DNA from: Bacillota bacterium
GTDB lineage: Bacteria > Bacillota_A > Clostridia > Lachnospirales > Lachnospiraceae
Reading direction: 5' to 3'
DNA: 64,000 bases
NCBI GenBank assembly: GCA_023407175.1
Contig: JAEYMU010000024.1
Location: 248,001 to 312,000, forward strand
Shown piece by piece: positions 35,560 to 43,673 of this stretch. The position numbers were made by a program, and so were the translations under genes. Under the pieces are notes generated by a model. The model was given only the letters and a program-made list of their open reading frames with translations. It was not told the origin of the DNA and did not search any database. Numbering within the stretch: the stretch's first letter is position 1; each line of letters opens with the position of its first letter.

Positions 35560-36006
35560 ATGTTACCTAATGAGATTATGATATCGGTAATCGATGGACA
35601 GGGCGGTGGAATTGGAAAAAGCATCATCGGTAAGCTTAGAAAGCTGATAGAAAAGGACAGGGGAATAGTAATATGTGCCCTGGGAACGAATTCGACCGCT
35701 ACCAATAACATGATCAAAGCGGGGGCAGATATGGGAGCCACAGGGGAGAATGCCATCAGGCAGACTGTCGGTAAATCGGATATTATTCTGGGCCCCATTG
35801 CTATCATAGCTGCCAATTCCATGCTGGGAGAATTGACGCCGGTGATGGCTGAGGCTGTTAGCTCCTGTCAGGCAATGAAGATATTGATTCCATTAAACCG
35901 CTGTAATATTATGATTGCTTCACAGCCGAATAATACGACGGAAAATTACATTGACTACAGTGTAAGAATGGTGATGGATTATCTAAGCAAGGCAGTATCA
36001 GAATAA
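35560..36006 (+). CDS. DUF3842 family protein
   Basis: The product has 148 residues. It matches DUF3842: a nucleotide-binding-like start VIDGQGGGIGKSII, then ALGTNSTATNNMIKAGADMGATGENAI and IIAANSMLGELTP. The fold looks Rossmann-like, and no experimental role is known to me. The start is uncertain: 35560 has GGAG seven bases upstream, while 35578 would begin at the family's usual first residues. A possible -10 (TATAAT, 35491-35496) lies upstream. Its position next to larB and a nickel importer suggests a part in nickel or nickel-cofactor metabolism (inference only). Confidence 0.75.
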   Translation: MLPNEIMISVIDGQGGGIGKSIIGKLRKLIEKDRGIVICALGTNSTATNNMIKAGADMGATGENAIRQTVGKSDIILGPIAIIAANSMLGELTPVMAEAVSSCQAMKILIPLNRCNIMIASQPNNTTENYIDYSVRMVMDYLSKAVSE

Positions 36007-36020
36007 ATACTGCTAATCCA

Positions 36021-36091
36021 AGAAAATTCTGTCAGAAAGAATTCTGCCGGAAATTTTCTGTAACGGATATGGAGGGCTGTCAGAAGACAGC
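36021..36091 (+). other. Structured intergenic region between DUF3842 and larB genes
   Basis: Nested hairpins are visible: AGAAAATT (36021-36028) with AATTTTCT (36052-36059), an inner CAGAA-AGAA-TTCTG, and GCTGTC-AGAA-GACAGC at 36076-36091. I do not recognise a known riboswitch. It may be a leader RNA for larB or the 3' end of the DUF3842 message. Confidence 0.35.
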
Positions 36092-36210
36092 AGGTGCCGG
36101 GGTTAGCGAAAAGCAGATGCCTGAAGCTTATCAAAATGCAATAGCATAAGAAGCGGGCTGCTGTTTTGCCATTCATTGAAATTACAGCAATAATTTAATT
36201 AATTATTAGG

Positions 36211-36270
36211 AAGACATGAATCATGAAGATTCTGAGGCTGTGAACAGCTGTGGTTTTTTCATGTTTTTTT
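36211..36270 (+). terminator. Terminator or attenuator 20 bases before larB
   Basis: AAGACATGAA (36211-36220) pairs with TTCATGTTTT (36258-36267), and the 3' arm runs into a stretch of seven T. It ends just before the larB ribosome site, a position typical of an attenuator, though it could simply end the preceding transcript. Confidence 0.55.
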
Positions 36271-36292
36271 ATGCCATAAAGTGGAGGATATA

Positions 36293-37042
36293 ATGGATAT
36301 ACACAAGCTGCTGGAGCAGGTTAAGAATCATGAAATAGAAATAGAAGTTGCGGAGAAGCTGCTGAAGGAGCTGCCCTACGAGGATCTTGGGTATGCAAAG
36401 CTGGATCATCACCGGGAGCTGCGTTCCGGCTTTGGTGAGGTGGTTTTTTGTGCCGGGAAAGCTATTCCACAGTTGACCGGTATTTTTCAAAGCTTTTATG
36501 AGAAGGATAAGAATGTACTGGGAACAAGGGCTACACAGGAGCAGTATGAAAGACTGAAAGAGGTCTTGCCAATGGTACAGTATGATCCGCTGTCTCGTAT
36601 TCTTAAGATACAGACGAATCAAAAGCCTGCTGTCGGATGTGTAGCTGTCTGTACAGGCGGAACAGCCGATATCCCTGTGGCCGAGGAGGCAGCCCAGACT
36701 GCGGAGTTTTTTGGAAGTAATGTGATCCGAATCTATGATGTGGGAGTGGCAGGAATCCATCGTCTGCTTTCTAAGCTTGAGGATATCAGAAGGGCTAATT
36801 GTGTCATAGCAGTTGCCGGTATGGAGGGAGCTCTTGGAAGTGTTGTGGCGGGACTGGTTGATAAGCCGGTAATCGCTGTTCCTACCTCAGTCGGCTATGG
36901 TGCGAGCTTTCATGGAGTTTCCGCATTGCTTACCATGCTGAATTCCTGCGCCGAGGGACTTGCTGTTGTCAATATTGATAATGGCTTTGGTGCCGGCTAT
37001 ATTGCAACCCAGATTAACCGTCTTGCATCGTATACTCCCTGA
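36293..37042 (+). CDS. larB: LarB, nickel-pincer cofactor biosynthesis (NaAD carboxylase)
   Basis: The product has 249 residues. LarB carboxylates the pyridinium ring of nicotinic acid adenine dinucleotide and hydrolyses the product, the first step to the nickel-pincer nucleotide. The C-terminal half resembles PurE: VAVCTGGTADIPVAEEAA, YDVGVAGIHRLL, AVAGMEGALGSVVAGL and PTSVGYGASFHGVSALL are hallmark LarB stretches. The ATG at 36293 follows GGAGG; GTG at 36281 overlaps it. It precedes nickel importer genes, with larC on the other side. Confidence 0.94.
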   Translation: MDIHKLLEQVKNHEIEIEVAEKLLKELPYEDLGYAKLDHHRELRSGFGEVVFCAGKAIPQLTGIFQSFYEKDKNVLGTRATQEQYERLKEVLPMVQYDPLSRILKIQTNQKPAVGCVAVCTGGTADIPVAEEAAQTAEFFGSNVIRIYDVGVAGIHRLLSKLEDIRRANCVIAVAGMEGALGSVVAGLVDKPVIAVPTSVGYGASFHGVSALLTMLNSCAEGLAVVNIDNGFGAGYIATQINRLASYTP

Positions 37043-37094
37043 TCCGAGGCTTATGGCTATAGGAACACTCTATTATTGAAAGGAGAGGAAATCT

Positions 37095-38114
37095 ATGCAT
37101 ATGTCAGATGCTTTGGTGTCGGCAGCTGTCGGCACGACAATGGCGGCGGTGTCTGCGGGGGCCGTTGGCTACAGTATCAAGAAAATAACGAATACAGACT
37201 TAAATAATAATAAAATTCCCATGATGGGAGTTATGGGGGCTTTTGTTTTTGCGGCTCAGATGATTAATTTTACAATTCCGGGGACCGGCTCCAGCGGACA
37301 TATCGGAGGCGGCATCCTCCTTGCGGCATTACTGGGCCCCTATCCGGCCTTCCTTACAATTACCTCGGTATTGATTATTCAGGCTTTATTCTTTGCGGAC
37401 GGTGGTTTGCTGGCGCTGGGCTGTAATATATTCAATATGGGAGTGATTAGCTGCCTGGTTGCTTATCCCCTCATTTATAAACAAATTTTAAAAAAGGAAA
37501 TAACGGTAAAACGGCTTACGATAGCATCGGTATTTGCTGTTATCATAGGCCTGCAGCTGGGGGCTTTTTGTGTTGTACTTGAAACCACTGCCTCAGGCAT
37601 GACGCAGCTGCCCTTCGGGACCTTTGTATTACTGATGCAGCCAATTCACCTGGCAATCGGTATTGTAGAGGGTGTGGTCACGGGAGCAGTTCTTGGCTTT
37701 GTGTATAAGACTAGGAAGGAAATCATAACCGGAGCCTTGAAGGAAGGGTATGTACCGGGCGCGGCAAAGAGGATATTAATTATTTTTGCGGTCACTGCGG
37801 TTGTGATCGGCGGCTTTCTGTCTTATTTTGCTTCAAGTAATCCGGATGGTCTGGAATGGGCAATCCAGAGGGTTACTGGCAAAGAAGAGCTTACCAATGA
37901 CTCGAATATCTCCGGGGCTCACCAGGAGGCCAAGGAGCTTCAGGAAAAGACGGCAGTCCTTCCCGATTATGCCTTTGGCGGTGCGGCAAAGGATAATGTC
38001 CTTGGCACAGGAGTATCCGGTATCCTGGGCGGCCTGGTTACGCTTGCTCTGACCGCCGGAACCGGTCTGCTGGTTATATCGGTGAAAAAAAGAAAGACCA
38101 ATAAAATGCAATAA
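37095..38114 (+). CDS. ECF-type nickel/cobalt importer substrate subunit, NikM-NikN fusion
   Basis: The product has 339 residues with about eight membrane spans. The N-terminus MHMSDALVS places Met1-His2 where CbiM/NikM bind the metal, and SGHIGGGIL supplies a further conserved His. The C-terminal part (ASSNPDGLEWAIQRV ... GVSGILGGLV) matches NikN/CbiN-like small subunits, fused here. AAAGGAGAGG precedes the start. Neighbouring larB and larC favour nickel over cobalt. It overlaps the next gene by one base. Confidence 0.9.
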   Translation: MHMSDALVSAAVGTTMAAVSAGAVGYSIKKITNTDLNNNKIPMMGVMGAFVFAAQMINFTIPGTGSSGHIGGGILLAALLGPYPAFLTITSVLIIQALFFADGGLLALGCNIFNMGVISCLVAYPLIYKQILKKEITVKRLTIASVFAVIIGLQLGAFCVVLETTASGMTQLPFGTFVLLMQPIHLAIGIVEGVVTGAVLGFVYKTRKEIITGALKEGYVPGAAKRILIIFAVTAVVIGGFLSYFASSNPDGLEWAIQRVTGKEELTNDSNISGAHQEAKELQEKTAVLPDYAFGGAAKDNVLGTGVSGILGGLVTLALTAGTGLLVISVKKRKTNKMQ

Positions 38115-38905
38115 TGGAAAGAGGTAAAAGCTTGTCCTCCCTGCAAAAATCAATGCACCGGGTCACAGCATTGGAAGAACTGGCGTTAAAGGATACACCG
38201 CTTCATAGAGTGAAACCACCGGTCAAATTATTACTTACATTAATTTATATCGTGCTTGTTGTATCCTTCCCTCCAGTGGAGGTGAGCGGTCTGATTCAGT
38301 TTGCCTGTATCCCTGCGTTTTTGATGATCATAGGTGAAATACCGCTTAAGCCCTTATTACTCCGTTGTCTGGTTGCTCTGCCTTTTACCTTTTTTGGAGG
38401 CCTTTCGAATCTGCTGCTGGACCGAACGGTGGTATTTACACTTGGCAGTTTTTCTGTTACCCATGGGATGGTAACCTTTACCTCCCTTATGCTCAAAACT
38501 GTTTTGACTGTTATGGCGGTGCTGCTGCTGGCCGCCTCTACGAAAATGAATGATATGATTTATGCAATGCTTTATTTGCATATTCCATCCTTGCTGGTAA
38601 TTCAGATTATGATGACCTACCGTTATATGAGTGTGCTCCTGAAGGAAGCTACCCTGATGTACCAGGCATATCTGCTTCGGGCACCTGGGGAGAAGGGGAT
38701 CAGGCTTAAGGATATGGGCACCTTTTTGGGGCAGCTGATTCTTCGAAGTATGGACAGGGCAGAGCGTATTTATCATGGAATGCAATGCAGGGGCTTTGAA
38801 GGAAGGATACATTTTTCCGGAAAGAAGGCAATCGGGATAAAGGGCTGGCTAACAGTAATAATAATCGGAATATCAATGCTCGTACTTCGGCTGCTTAGGG
38901 CTTGA
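38114..38905 (+). CDS. ECF importer transmembrane coupling subunit, NikQ/CbiQ type
   Basis: The product has 263 residues with about five membrane spans. The coupling motifs for ATPase contact are seen late: RAPGEKGIRLKDMG and RSMDRAERIYHGMQCRGFEGRI. The start overlaps the stop of the NikMN gene (TAATG), which argues for coupled translation. Confidence 0.9.
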   Translation: MERGKSLSSLQKSMHRVTALEELALKDTPLHRVKPPVKLLLTLIYIVLVVSFPPVEVSGLIQFACIPAFLMIIGEIPLKPLLLRCLVALPFTFFGGLSNLLLDRTVVFTLGSFSVTHGMVTFTSLMLKTVLTVMAVLLLAASTKMNDMIYAMLYLHIPSLLVIQIMMTYRYMSVLLKEATLMYQAYLLRAPGEKGIRLKDMGTFLGQLILRSMDRAERIYHGMQCRGFEGRIHFSGKKAIGIKGWLTVIIIGISMLVLRLLRA

Positions 38906-39001
38906 AGCACCTTATAGATACTGGAATGACGGGAAGGTTGAAAGAAAAGCATTTCAACTATTGATTTGAATGCATGCTAAAGCACGCGGATGGGAATAAA
39001 G

Positions 39002-39718
39002 ATGGTTCAGGTTGAGAAAATTAATGTCAGCTATCAGGATGGACATGTTGCGCTGAAGCAGGTCAGTTTTCAGATAAAAGAAGGAGAAACAGTGGGGCTG
39101 ATCGGTTCTAACGGAGCGGGAAAATCAACTCTGTTAAAATCTATGGTGGGCATATTGCTGCCAGCCGAGGGAAGCATCACGGTGGATGGGCTGACGGTTA
39201 CAAAGCAGAATTTGCGGAAAATAAGAGAAAGCATCGGCGTAGTGTTTCAAAATCCGGAGGATCAGCTGTTCATGTCCAATGTCTATGATGATATCGCCTT
39301 TGGTCTTAGGAATATGGGAATGGATGAAATGAAAATCAGCTCCAGAATTACGGATACCATGAGAACCCTTGGAATTGAAAGGCTGATGCATCAGAATTCC
39401 TCAAAGCTGTCCGGTGGTGAACAAAGACTTACAGCAATTGCGACTGTTATGGTAATGGAACCTAAGCTGGTATTATTTGATGAGCCGACCTCCTTCCTTG
39501 ACCCGAAGGCACGAAGAAAGCTGATAGGACTGTTGAAGGAATATCCTGTCACGAAGCTGATTGCAACCCATGATCTGGATATGGCGCTGGAGGTATGTGA
39601 CAGAATAATAATTCTTAAGGATAGTCAGATCATACAACAGGGGAATGCCAGAGATTTGCTTACCGATAAGGAAATCCTGGAATCAGCAGAGCTGGAGCTG
39701 CCATTTTGCCTGCAATGA
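39002..39718 (+). CDS. ECF importer ATPase, NikO/CbiO type
   Basis: The product has 238 residues. Complete ABC ATPase motifs: Walker A GSNGAGKST, Q loop VFQNPEDQLF, signature LSGGEQRL, Walker B VLFDEPTSFLDP and switch His in ATHDLDMA. The PEDQLF sequence is typical of the ECF/CbiO group. The ATG at 39002 has GGGAA five bases upstream; the alternative at 38990 adds four residues. It powers the NikMN-NikQ importer. Confidence 0.92.
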   Translation: MVQVEKINVSYQDGHVALKQVSFQIKEGETVGLIGSNGAGKSTLLKSMVGILLPAEGSITVDGLTVTKQNLRKIRESIGVVFQNPEDQLFMSNVYDDIAFGLRNMGMDEMKISSRITDTMRTLGIERLMHQNSSKLSGGEQRLTAIATVMVMEPKLVLFDEPTSFLDPKARRKLIGLLKEYPVTKLIATHDLDMALEVCDRIIILKDSQIIQQGNARDLLTDKEILESAELELPFCLQ

Positions 39719-39754
39719 AGGAGCTGAAGCATATCTGTTCCTTTGGTTTAAAAT

Positions 39755-39800
39755 AAGAGGGTATCTCAAGGATCATTGATCCTTGAGATACCCTCTTTGC
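39755..39800. terminator. Bidirectional terminator between the nickel ATPase gene and larC
   Basis: Arms of 21 bases (39755-39775 and 39777-39797) are exact complements around a tiny loop. T runs lie at the ends on both strands, so it serves both converging genes. Confidence 0.9.
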
Positions 39801-39890
39801 TGTGCGCTGACAGAGCCGCTTTATCCGGGGATACAGTACCACCTTGCGTAAATATCACTTAATTCAGCACCCGCTATTCATGCGTGGCAT

Positions 39891-41141
39891 TTATTCCTGA
39901 TAAGAATTTTGAATCAGCCGGTACAGCTGCTGATAGTCCAGGCCGGAGGTGCTGCATAATCTGCGGATGCTTTCATATTCCGGATATACATAGGTTTTAT
40001 TCTGAAAGCGGCAAACCTTGACAAGTGCATCACCGTAGGGGGTGGATACGGTTTTCTGTTCCCTCGGGAGAATCGTACGCTGAGCAACAGATTTACGGAT
40101 TCCGATGGTTGTGGTGTGAGTAAAGATAATCTCCTCCAGCCTTTCGATATCCGCTTCACTACAGATAACACCCAGCAGATAGGCGGGACGGTTCTTTTTC
40201 ATAAAGATGGGGGTGTAATATACATCCCTGGCGCCCTGTTCCAATAATAATTCCATGGCGAGGGCAAGGGCTTCGCCGGAGCAATCATCCAGGTTTGCTT
40301 CCAATACCCATACCTGATCGGATTGGGCGGAAGCATCCGGGGAGCTGGTCTCAATCAGCATGGCACGGAGAATTCCGGTTGATCCGGGATTTGCCCGTTT
40401 ACCGGCACCCAGGCCCAGCTTAAGAATCTTCATCTCCTTTGGGAGGACATCACTGGTTTTGATGGCAGCGACAATGGCGGCACCGGTTGGTGTGACAAGC
40501 TCTCCCTTTACATTGGTTATATGCAGGGAAAGCTGATGCTCTGCGGCAATGTTTGCAACCGCAGGAACAGGAATGGGCAATAGTCCGTGCTGGCACTCAA
40601 TTTGTCCGGTGCCTTCGTAGAGCTCGGATACAATCACCGGCCCGATACCCAGATTATCCAGACAAATGGCAGTTGCAACGATATCGACGATGGAATCAAC
40701 AGCGCCGACCTCATGAAAATGAACCTCGTCCAGGGGCTTTGCATGTACCCTTGCCTCAGCTGTGGCGATGATATGGAAAATCTTTTTCGCAAGCTCCTTG
40801 GCCCGGGGAGTAATTCCGGATTGATCAATAATGGCATTAATCTGATGGAGATTGCGGTGCTCATGATGTCCAAGCAGCAGGCTATGGCTTGTATGCTCCT
40901 CGTGCGTATGATCGTGGGCGTGATCTGTATGGGCGACAGCATCTAAAAGCACGTTAAAATCGCAGGCGTCGATACTGTTTTTGCTCCTTCGCCCGATTTC
41001 TATCTGATATCCGTCTACCTTAAGGCTGTTCAGACCGTCCATCAGGACCTTCTGATCTGCTCCCAGATCCAAAAGGGCAGCAACTGTCATATCGCCGCTG
41101 ATACCGGAGTAGCATTCTAAATATAAGGTCTTTTCCTTCAT
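39891..41141 (-). CDS. larC: LarC, nickel-pincer cofactor nickel insertase
   Basis: The product has 416 residues in a single frame; in Lactobacillus plantarum the same protein is made from two parts by frameshift. LarC inserts nickel into the pincer nucleotide using CTP. Family marks are YLECYSGISGDMTVAALLDLG, a His-rich stretch (DHAHDHTHEEH, then GHHEH) that may bind metal, VHFHEVGAVDSIVDIVA, and GELVTPTGAAIVAAI. It faces the nickel importer genes across a shared terminator. LarB plus LarC imply that LarE is encoded elsewhere. Confidence 0.94.
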   Translation of the reverse strand: MKEKTLYLECYSGISGDMTVAALLDLGADQKVLMDGLNSLKVDGYQIEIGRRSKNSIDACDFNVLLDAVAHTDHAHDHTHEEHTSHSLLLGHHEHRNLHQINAIIDQSGITPRAKELAKKIFHIIATAEARVHAKPLDEVHFHEVGAVDSIVDIVATAICLDNLGIGPVIVSELYEGTGQIECQHGLLPIPVPAVANIAAEHQLSLHITNVKGELVTPTGAAIVAAIKTSDVLPKEMKILKLGLGAGKRANPGSTGILRAMLIETSSPDASAQSDQVWVLEANLDDCSGEALALAMELLLEQGARDVYYTPIFMKKNRPAYLLGVICSEADIERLEEIIFTHTTTIGIRKSVAQRTILPREQKTVSTPYGDALVKVCRFQNKTYVYPEYESIRRLCSTSGLDYQQLYRLIQNSYQE

Positions 41142-41287
41142 TTATAGTTCCTCTCATTTCTGCTTTTGCATGTGAGCCTGATTGGCAAGCAATGCAGGCG
41201 ATGTAGTGTAGGCTGCTAACTGTTAATAATTATAGCATTAAATATTACCCCAGGCAATGATACAAGCATACTCAAAGTAAAAAAGCT

Positions 41288-41336
41288 GTTACAGTTCAAA
41301 CTATGTTACAGTTTAGCCGAAAGGTTGAACTGTAAC
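41288..41336. repeat. Intergenic inverted repeat, TGTTACAGTTCAA family
   Basis: TGTTACAGTTCAA (41288-41300) and TTGAACTGTAACA (41324-41336) are exact complements. An extra copy of GTTACAGTT lies between them. A related element is found at 61404-61448, so it may be a dispersed repeat. Confidence 0.65.
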
Positions 41337-41363
41337 AAAAAGCTGCCGCAGACAGCGGCAGCT
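41337..41363 (-). terminator. Terminator of the small GNAT gene
   Basis: On the minus strand AGCTGCCGC, a 5-base loop and GCGGCAGCT are followed by a short T run, eight bases after the stop codon. Confidence 0.8.
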
Positions 41364-41370
41364 CTATCAC

Positions 41371-41646
41371 TTATTTTGACAATACATCGGAGCATTCCGG
41401 ATGCTCCTCAAACCATTTTACCGCGTAACTACAGGAAAGTGTGGCCTTCAGATCATTTTCCCTAAGCTGGCTGACAGTCTCTTCCATCAGTCTGCCGGCA
41501 ATTCCCTGCCCGCGTAATGAGTTATCAACATAGGTATGGTCAATATTCACTACATTTTCTTTTACTCTGGGGAAGGTTACAACTGCAACCATATGATTGC
41601 TTTCATCATTTAAGTAAACTTTATTCTGCTCATGTATAAAAATCAT
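41371..41646 (-). CDS. Small GNAT-related N-acetyltransferase (YjdJ/Gcn5-related type)
   Basis: The product has 91 residues, the length of the mini-GNAT family (GCN5-related N-acetyltransferase domain). The acetyl-CoA loop appears as VDNSLRGQGIAGRLMEE, and the C-terminal CSYAVKWFEEHPE is characteristic. The start at 41646 follows AAGGAG by eight bases; a GTG three codons earlier overlaps that site. Substrate is unknown. Confidence 0.85.
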   Translation of the reverse strand: MIFIHEQNKVYLNDESNHMVAVVTFPRVKENVVNIDHTYVDNSLRGQGIAGRLMEETVSQLRENDLKATLSCSYAVKWFEEHPECSDVLSK

Positions 41647-41728
41647 AAAGAACACTCCTTGCGGTATCAGGTGATTTTATTGAGAACCATCCTGTGGATT
41701 TTTTTATTCTGGTAAAGTATACCACAGG

Positions 41729-41920
41729 TTATTCTGTTAAGTCAATAACGCTTACCGGACAGCCGTCTCTGGCTTCCTGGGCCTGCTTGATATATTTTTC
41801 AGGAATATCTTCCTCGATTGCCTGTGATACGTCATTTTCATTGTAGCTGAACACCTCGGGACAGACATCGATACATAATCCGCAGCTGATGCAGCCATCC
41901 TGGTCAACTGATGCTTTCAT
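41729..41920 (-). CDS. Single-cluster [4Fe-4S] ferredoxin
   Basis: The product has 63 residues. CISCGLC at residues 10-16 with Cys54 in GCPVSVI would bind one [4Fe-4S] cluster; Cys20 is the extra cysteine often found in this type. It is acidic, as expected for a soluble electron carrier. AAAGGAG lies 13 bases before the ATG, a rather long gap. It is separate from its neighbours and its partner enzyme is unknown. Confidence 0.92.
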   Translation of the reverse strand: MKASVDQDGCISCGLCIDVCPEVFSYNENDVSQAIEEDIPEKYIKQAQEARDGCPVSVIDLTE

Positions 41921-42094
41921 AATAATTTAATTTCTCCTTTCAAAATAAATATAATACTAAAGCTATTATGGATGAATTAGTAATTATTTATTCTATCCAC
42001 AGGAGCTTTAACAACAGGAGCTTAAATTAAATATTTTTGTTCCTGGTTATTTGTGATATACTTAATACATGAAAGAAAGACATGGTGGATTAAT

Positions 42095-42661
42095 ATGGAA
42101 AAAGAATTTTGGAAGCCCGGAAATATGCTGTATCCAATCCCGGCTGTCATGGTCAGCTGCGGAAGGCTTGACATAAACCCGAATATTATTACCGTTGCCT
42201 GGGCGGGAACCGTCTGCAGCAGCCCTGCTATGGTTTCTGTTTCCATACGGAAGGAACGCTATTCCTATCAGCTGATTAAGGACAGCAGGGAATTTGTGAT
42301 TAATCTTGTTACTAAGGATTTGGTAAGGCAGGCGGACTACTGTGGAGTGAAATCGGGCCGGGAGGTGGACAAATTCAAGCAAATGAAGCTGACACCGGCG
42401 AAGGCACAGAAGGTATCGGCTCCGCTAATCGATCAGAGTCCGGTGAATATCGAATGTGTTGTAAAGGATATTCTGCCTCTGGGGTCCCATGATATGTTCC
42501 TTGCTGAGGTAGTCAGCGTAGCCGTCGATCAGAAGCTGATCGATCAGAGTGGCAGGTTTCATTTGAATAAAGCAGGGCTGATTGTCTATTCCCACGGTGA
42601 ATACTATGGTCTGGGCGAGCTGCTTGGCAGGTTCGGATACTCCGTAAGGAAAAAGAGATAA
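42095..42661 (+). CDS. Flavin reductase-like FMN-binding protein
   Basis: The product has 188 residues of the flavin reductase-like/flavoredoxin fold. Typical parts are NIITVAWAGTVCSSPAMVSVSIRKERYSY and EFVINLVTKDLVRQADYCGVKSG, and the end HGEYYGLGELLGRFGYS. It probably binds FMN and moves electrons or reduces flavin. The start at 42095 is preceded by GGTGG; an in-frame ATG at 42053 lies within the likely promoter and lacks a site. Confidence 0.88.
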   Translation: MEKEFWKPGNMLYPIPAVMVSCGRLDINPNIITVAWAGTVCSSPAMVSVSIRKERYSYQLIKDSREFVINLVTKDLVRQADYCGVKSGREVDKFKQMKLTPAKAQKVSAPLIDQSPVNIECVVKDILPLGSHDMFLAEVVSVAVDQKLIDQSGRFHLNKAGLIVYSHGEYYGLGELLGRFGYSVRKKR

Positions 42662-42706
42662 GAAACAGCCCTGCGGTAGAAATTTTTCAACATGGATCAT
42701 GGACTT

Positions 42707-43624
42707 TTATGAAGGCTCCGGGAGGGGAGGATGCTTTGAGAAATATTCCTCCAGTGGTATCGGGCCTTCCAGCACCTGCCTTCCCACATAAAGAGTGCGG
42801 TCGGGCCTTGTCATGGTAGCCCATTTGACCAGGGCTATGGTGCCATATTTGATTTCGATTGCTGTAATACATCTGGGATGGACACAGCTGCCGTCATTAA
42901 AATACAAGGGTTCATCAAACTTTGGAAATACAGGTCTGTGGGTATGTCCGCAGATAATCAATTGATTATTTTTCTTGGACCAGTCAATCAGCTTTTTTTC
43001 AATAGAGTTTTTCTTCTCATAATTCTTTGCAGCACTGGTAGGGTCTCTTACGCCGATGAGCTCCAGCGGTTTCCAGAGATAGCGTACAAGAAATCTGGAG
43101 AGGCGCCAGAAGGTATCATTGAGCGGGTCAGCCTGATGTCCGTGTGTCAGGAATATCTGATGTCCGGTGCTTTGAAAATGAAGAATCAATCCTTCCATTA
43201 TCTGTATATTGGGGAAAAGGGGCTTGCTGGGGTTCTGACCATCGCAGTAGATGGAATGGCATTTTGTCTGAAAATATCTGGAATCTCTTTTAATAATATC
43301 ATGATTCCCATACAGCATATGAAGGCGATTATCCTTATAATACAGGGACATGAGCCAGAAGGCGTCGCTATGGGCACTTATAATATCCTGAAGCTTTCTG
43401 TTTTCCCATAGCTCATCCCCGTCTCCAAGTTCAATATACGTGTACCCGTTCTGGTAATAGTGCTCCAATGCAGCAAAATACAGGTTTTGATTATTTGAAA
43501 AGTTATCGCTCCAGCTGCCATTTCCCCGATGGCAGTCGCTCATAATAATAATTCGAGAATTTTCATCAAGGTTTATTACTTTGGAACTTGCAAATACCCG
43601 GGACAAACGTTTATCTGCTGACAT
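42707..43624 (-). CDS. Metallophosphoesterase (calcineurin-like)
   Basis: The product has 305 residues. The metal ligands are in order: SDCHRGNG, ELGDGDELWE, GNHD, then LTHGHQAD and GHTHRPVF. The first motif has SDCH in place of the usual GDxH, as in some UDP-diacylglucosamine pyrophosphatase-like phosphoesterases. The substrate is not evident. The start at 43624 has a GGGGGA site about nine bases upstream; the ATG at 43639 would add five residues. It ends close to the flavin reductase gene, which runs the other way. Confidence 0.85.
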   Translation of the reverse strand: MSADKRLSRVFASSKVINLDENSRIIIMSDCHRGNGSWSDNFSNNQNLYFAALEHYYQNGYTYIELGDGDELWENRKLQDIISAHSDAFWLMSLYYKDNRLHMLYGNHDIIKRDSRYFQTKCHSIYCDGQNPSKPLFPNIQIMEGLILHFQSTGHQIFLTHGHQADPLNDTFWRLSRFLVRYLWKPLELIGVRDPTSAAKNYEKKNSIEKKLIDWSKKNNQLIICGHTHRPVFPKFDEPLYFNDGSCVHPRCITAIEIKYGTIALVKWATMTRPDRTLYVGRQVLEGPIPLEEYFSKHPPLPEPS

Positions 43625-43673
43625 TACCTCTTCCCCCATTCATAATAGGCCGGACGACATGGTTGCCTCCTGC

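Noticed and set aside
36070..36110. Faint likeness to the cobalamin riboswitch B12 box (GTCAGAAGAC...CAGGTGCC)
   Set aside because: The match to the conserved box is poor and the upstream half of the aptamer was not found.
42878..43411. Rightward frame of 177 residues within the phosphoesterase gene
   Set aside because: The opposite strand has complete metallophosphoesterase motifs; this frame has no recognisable domain and no ribosome site.
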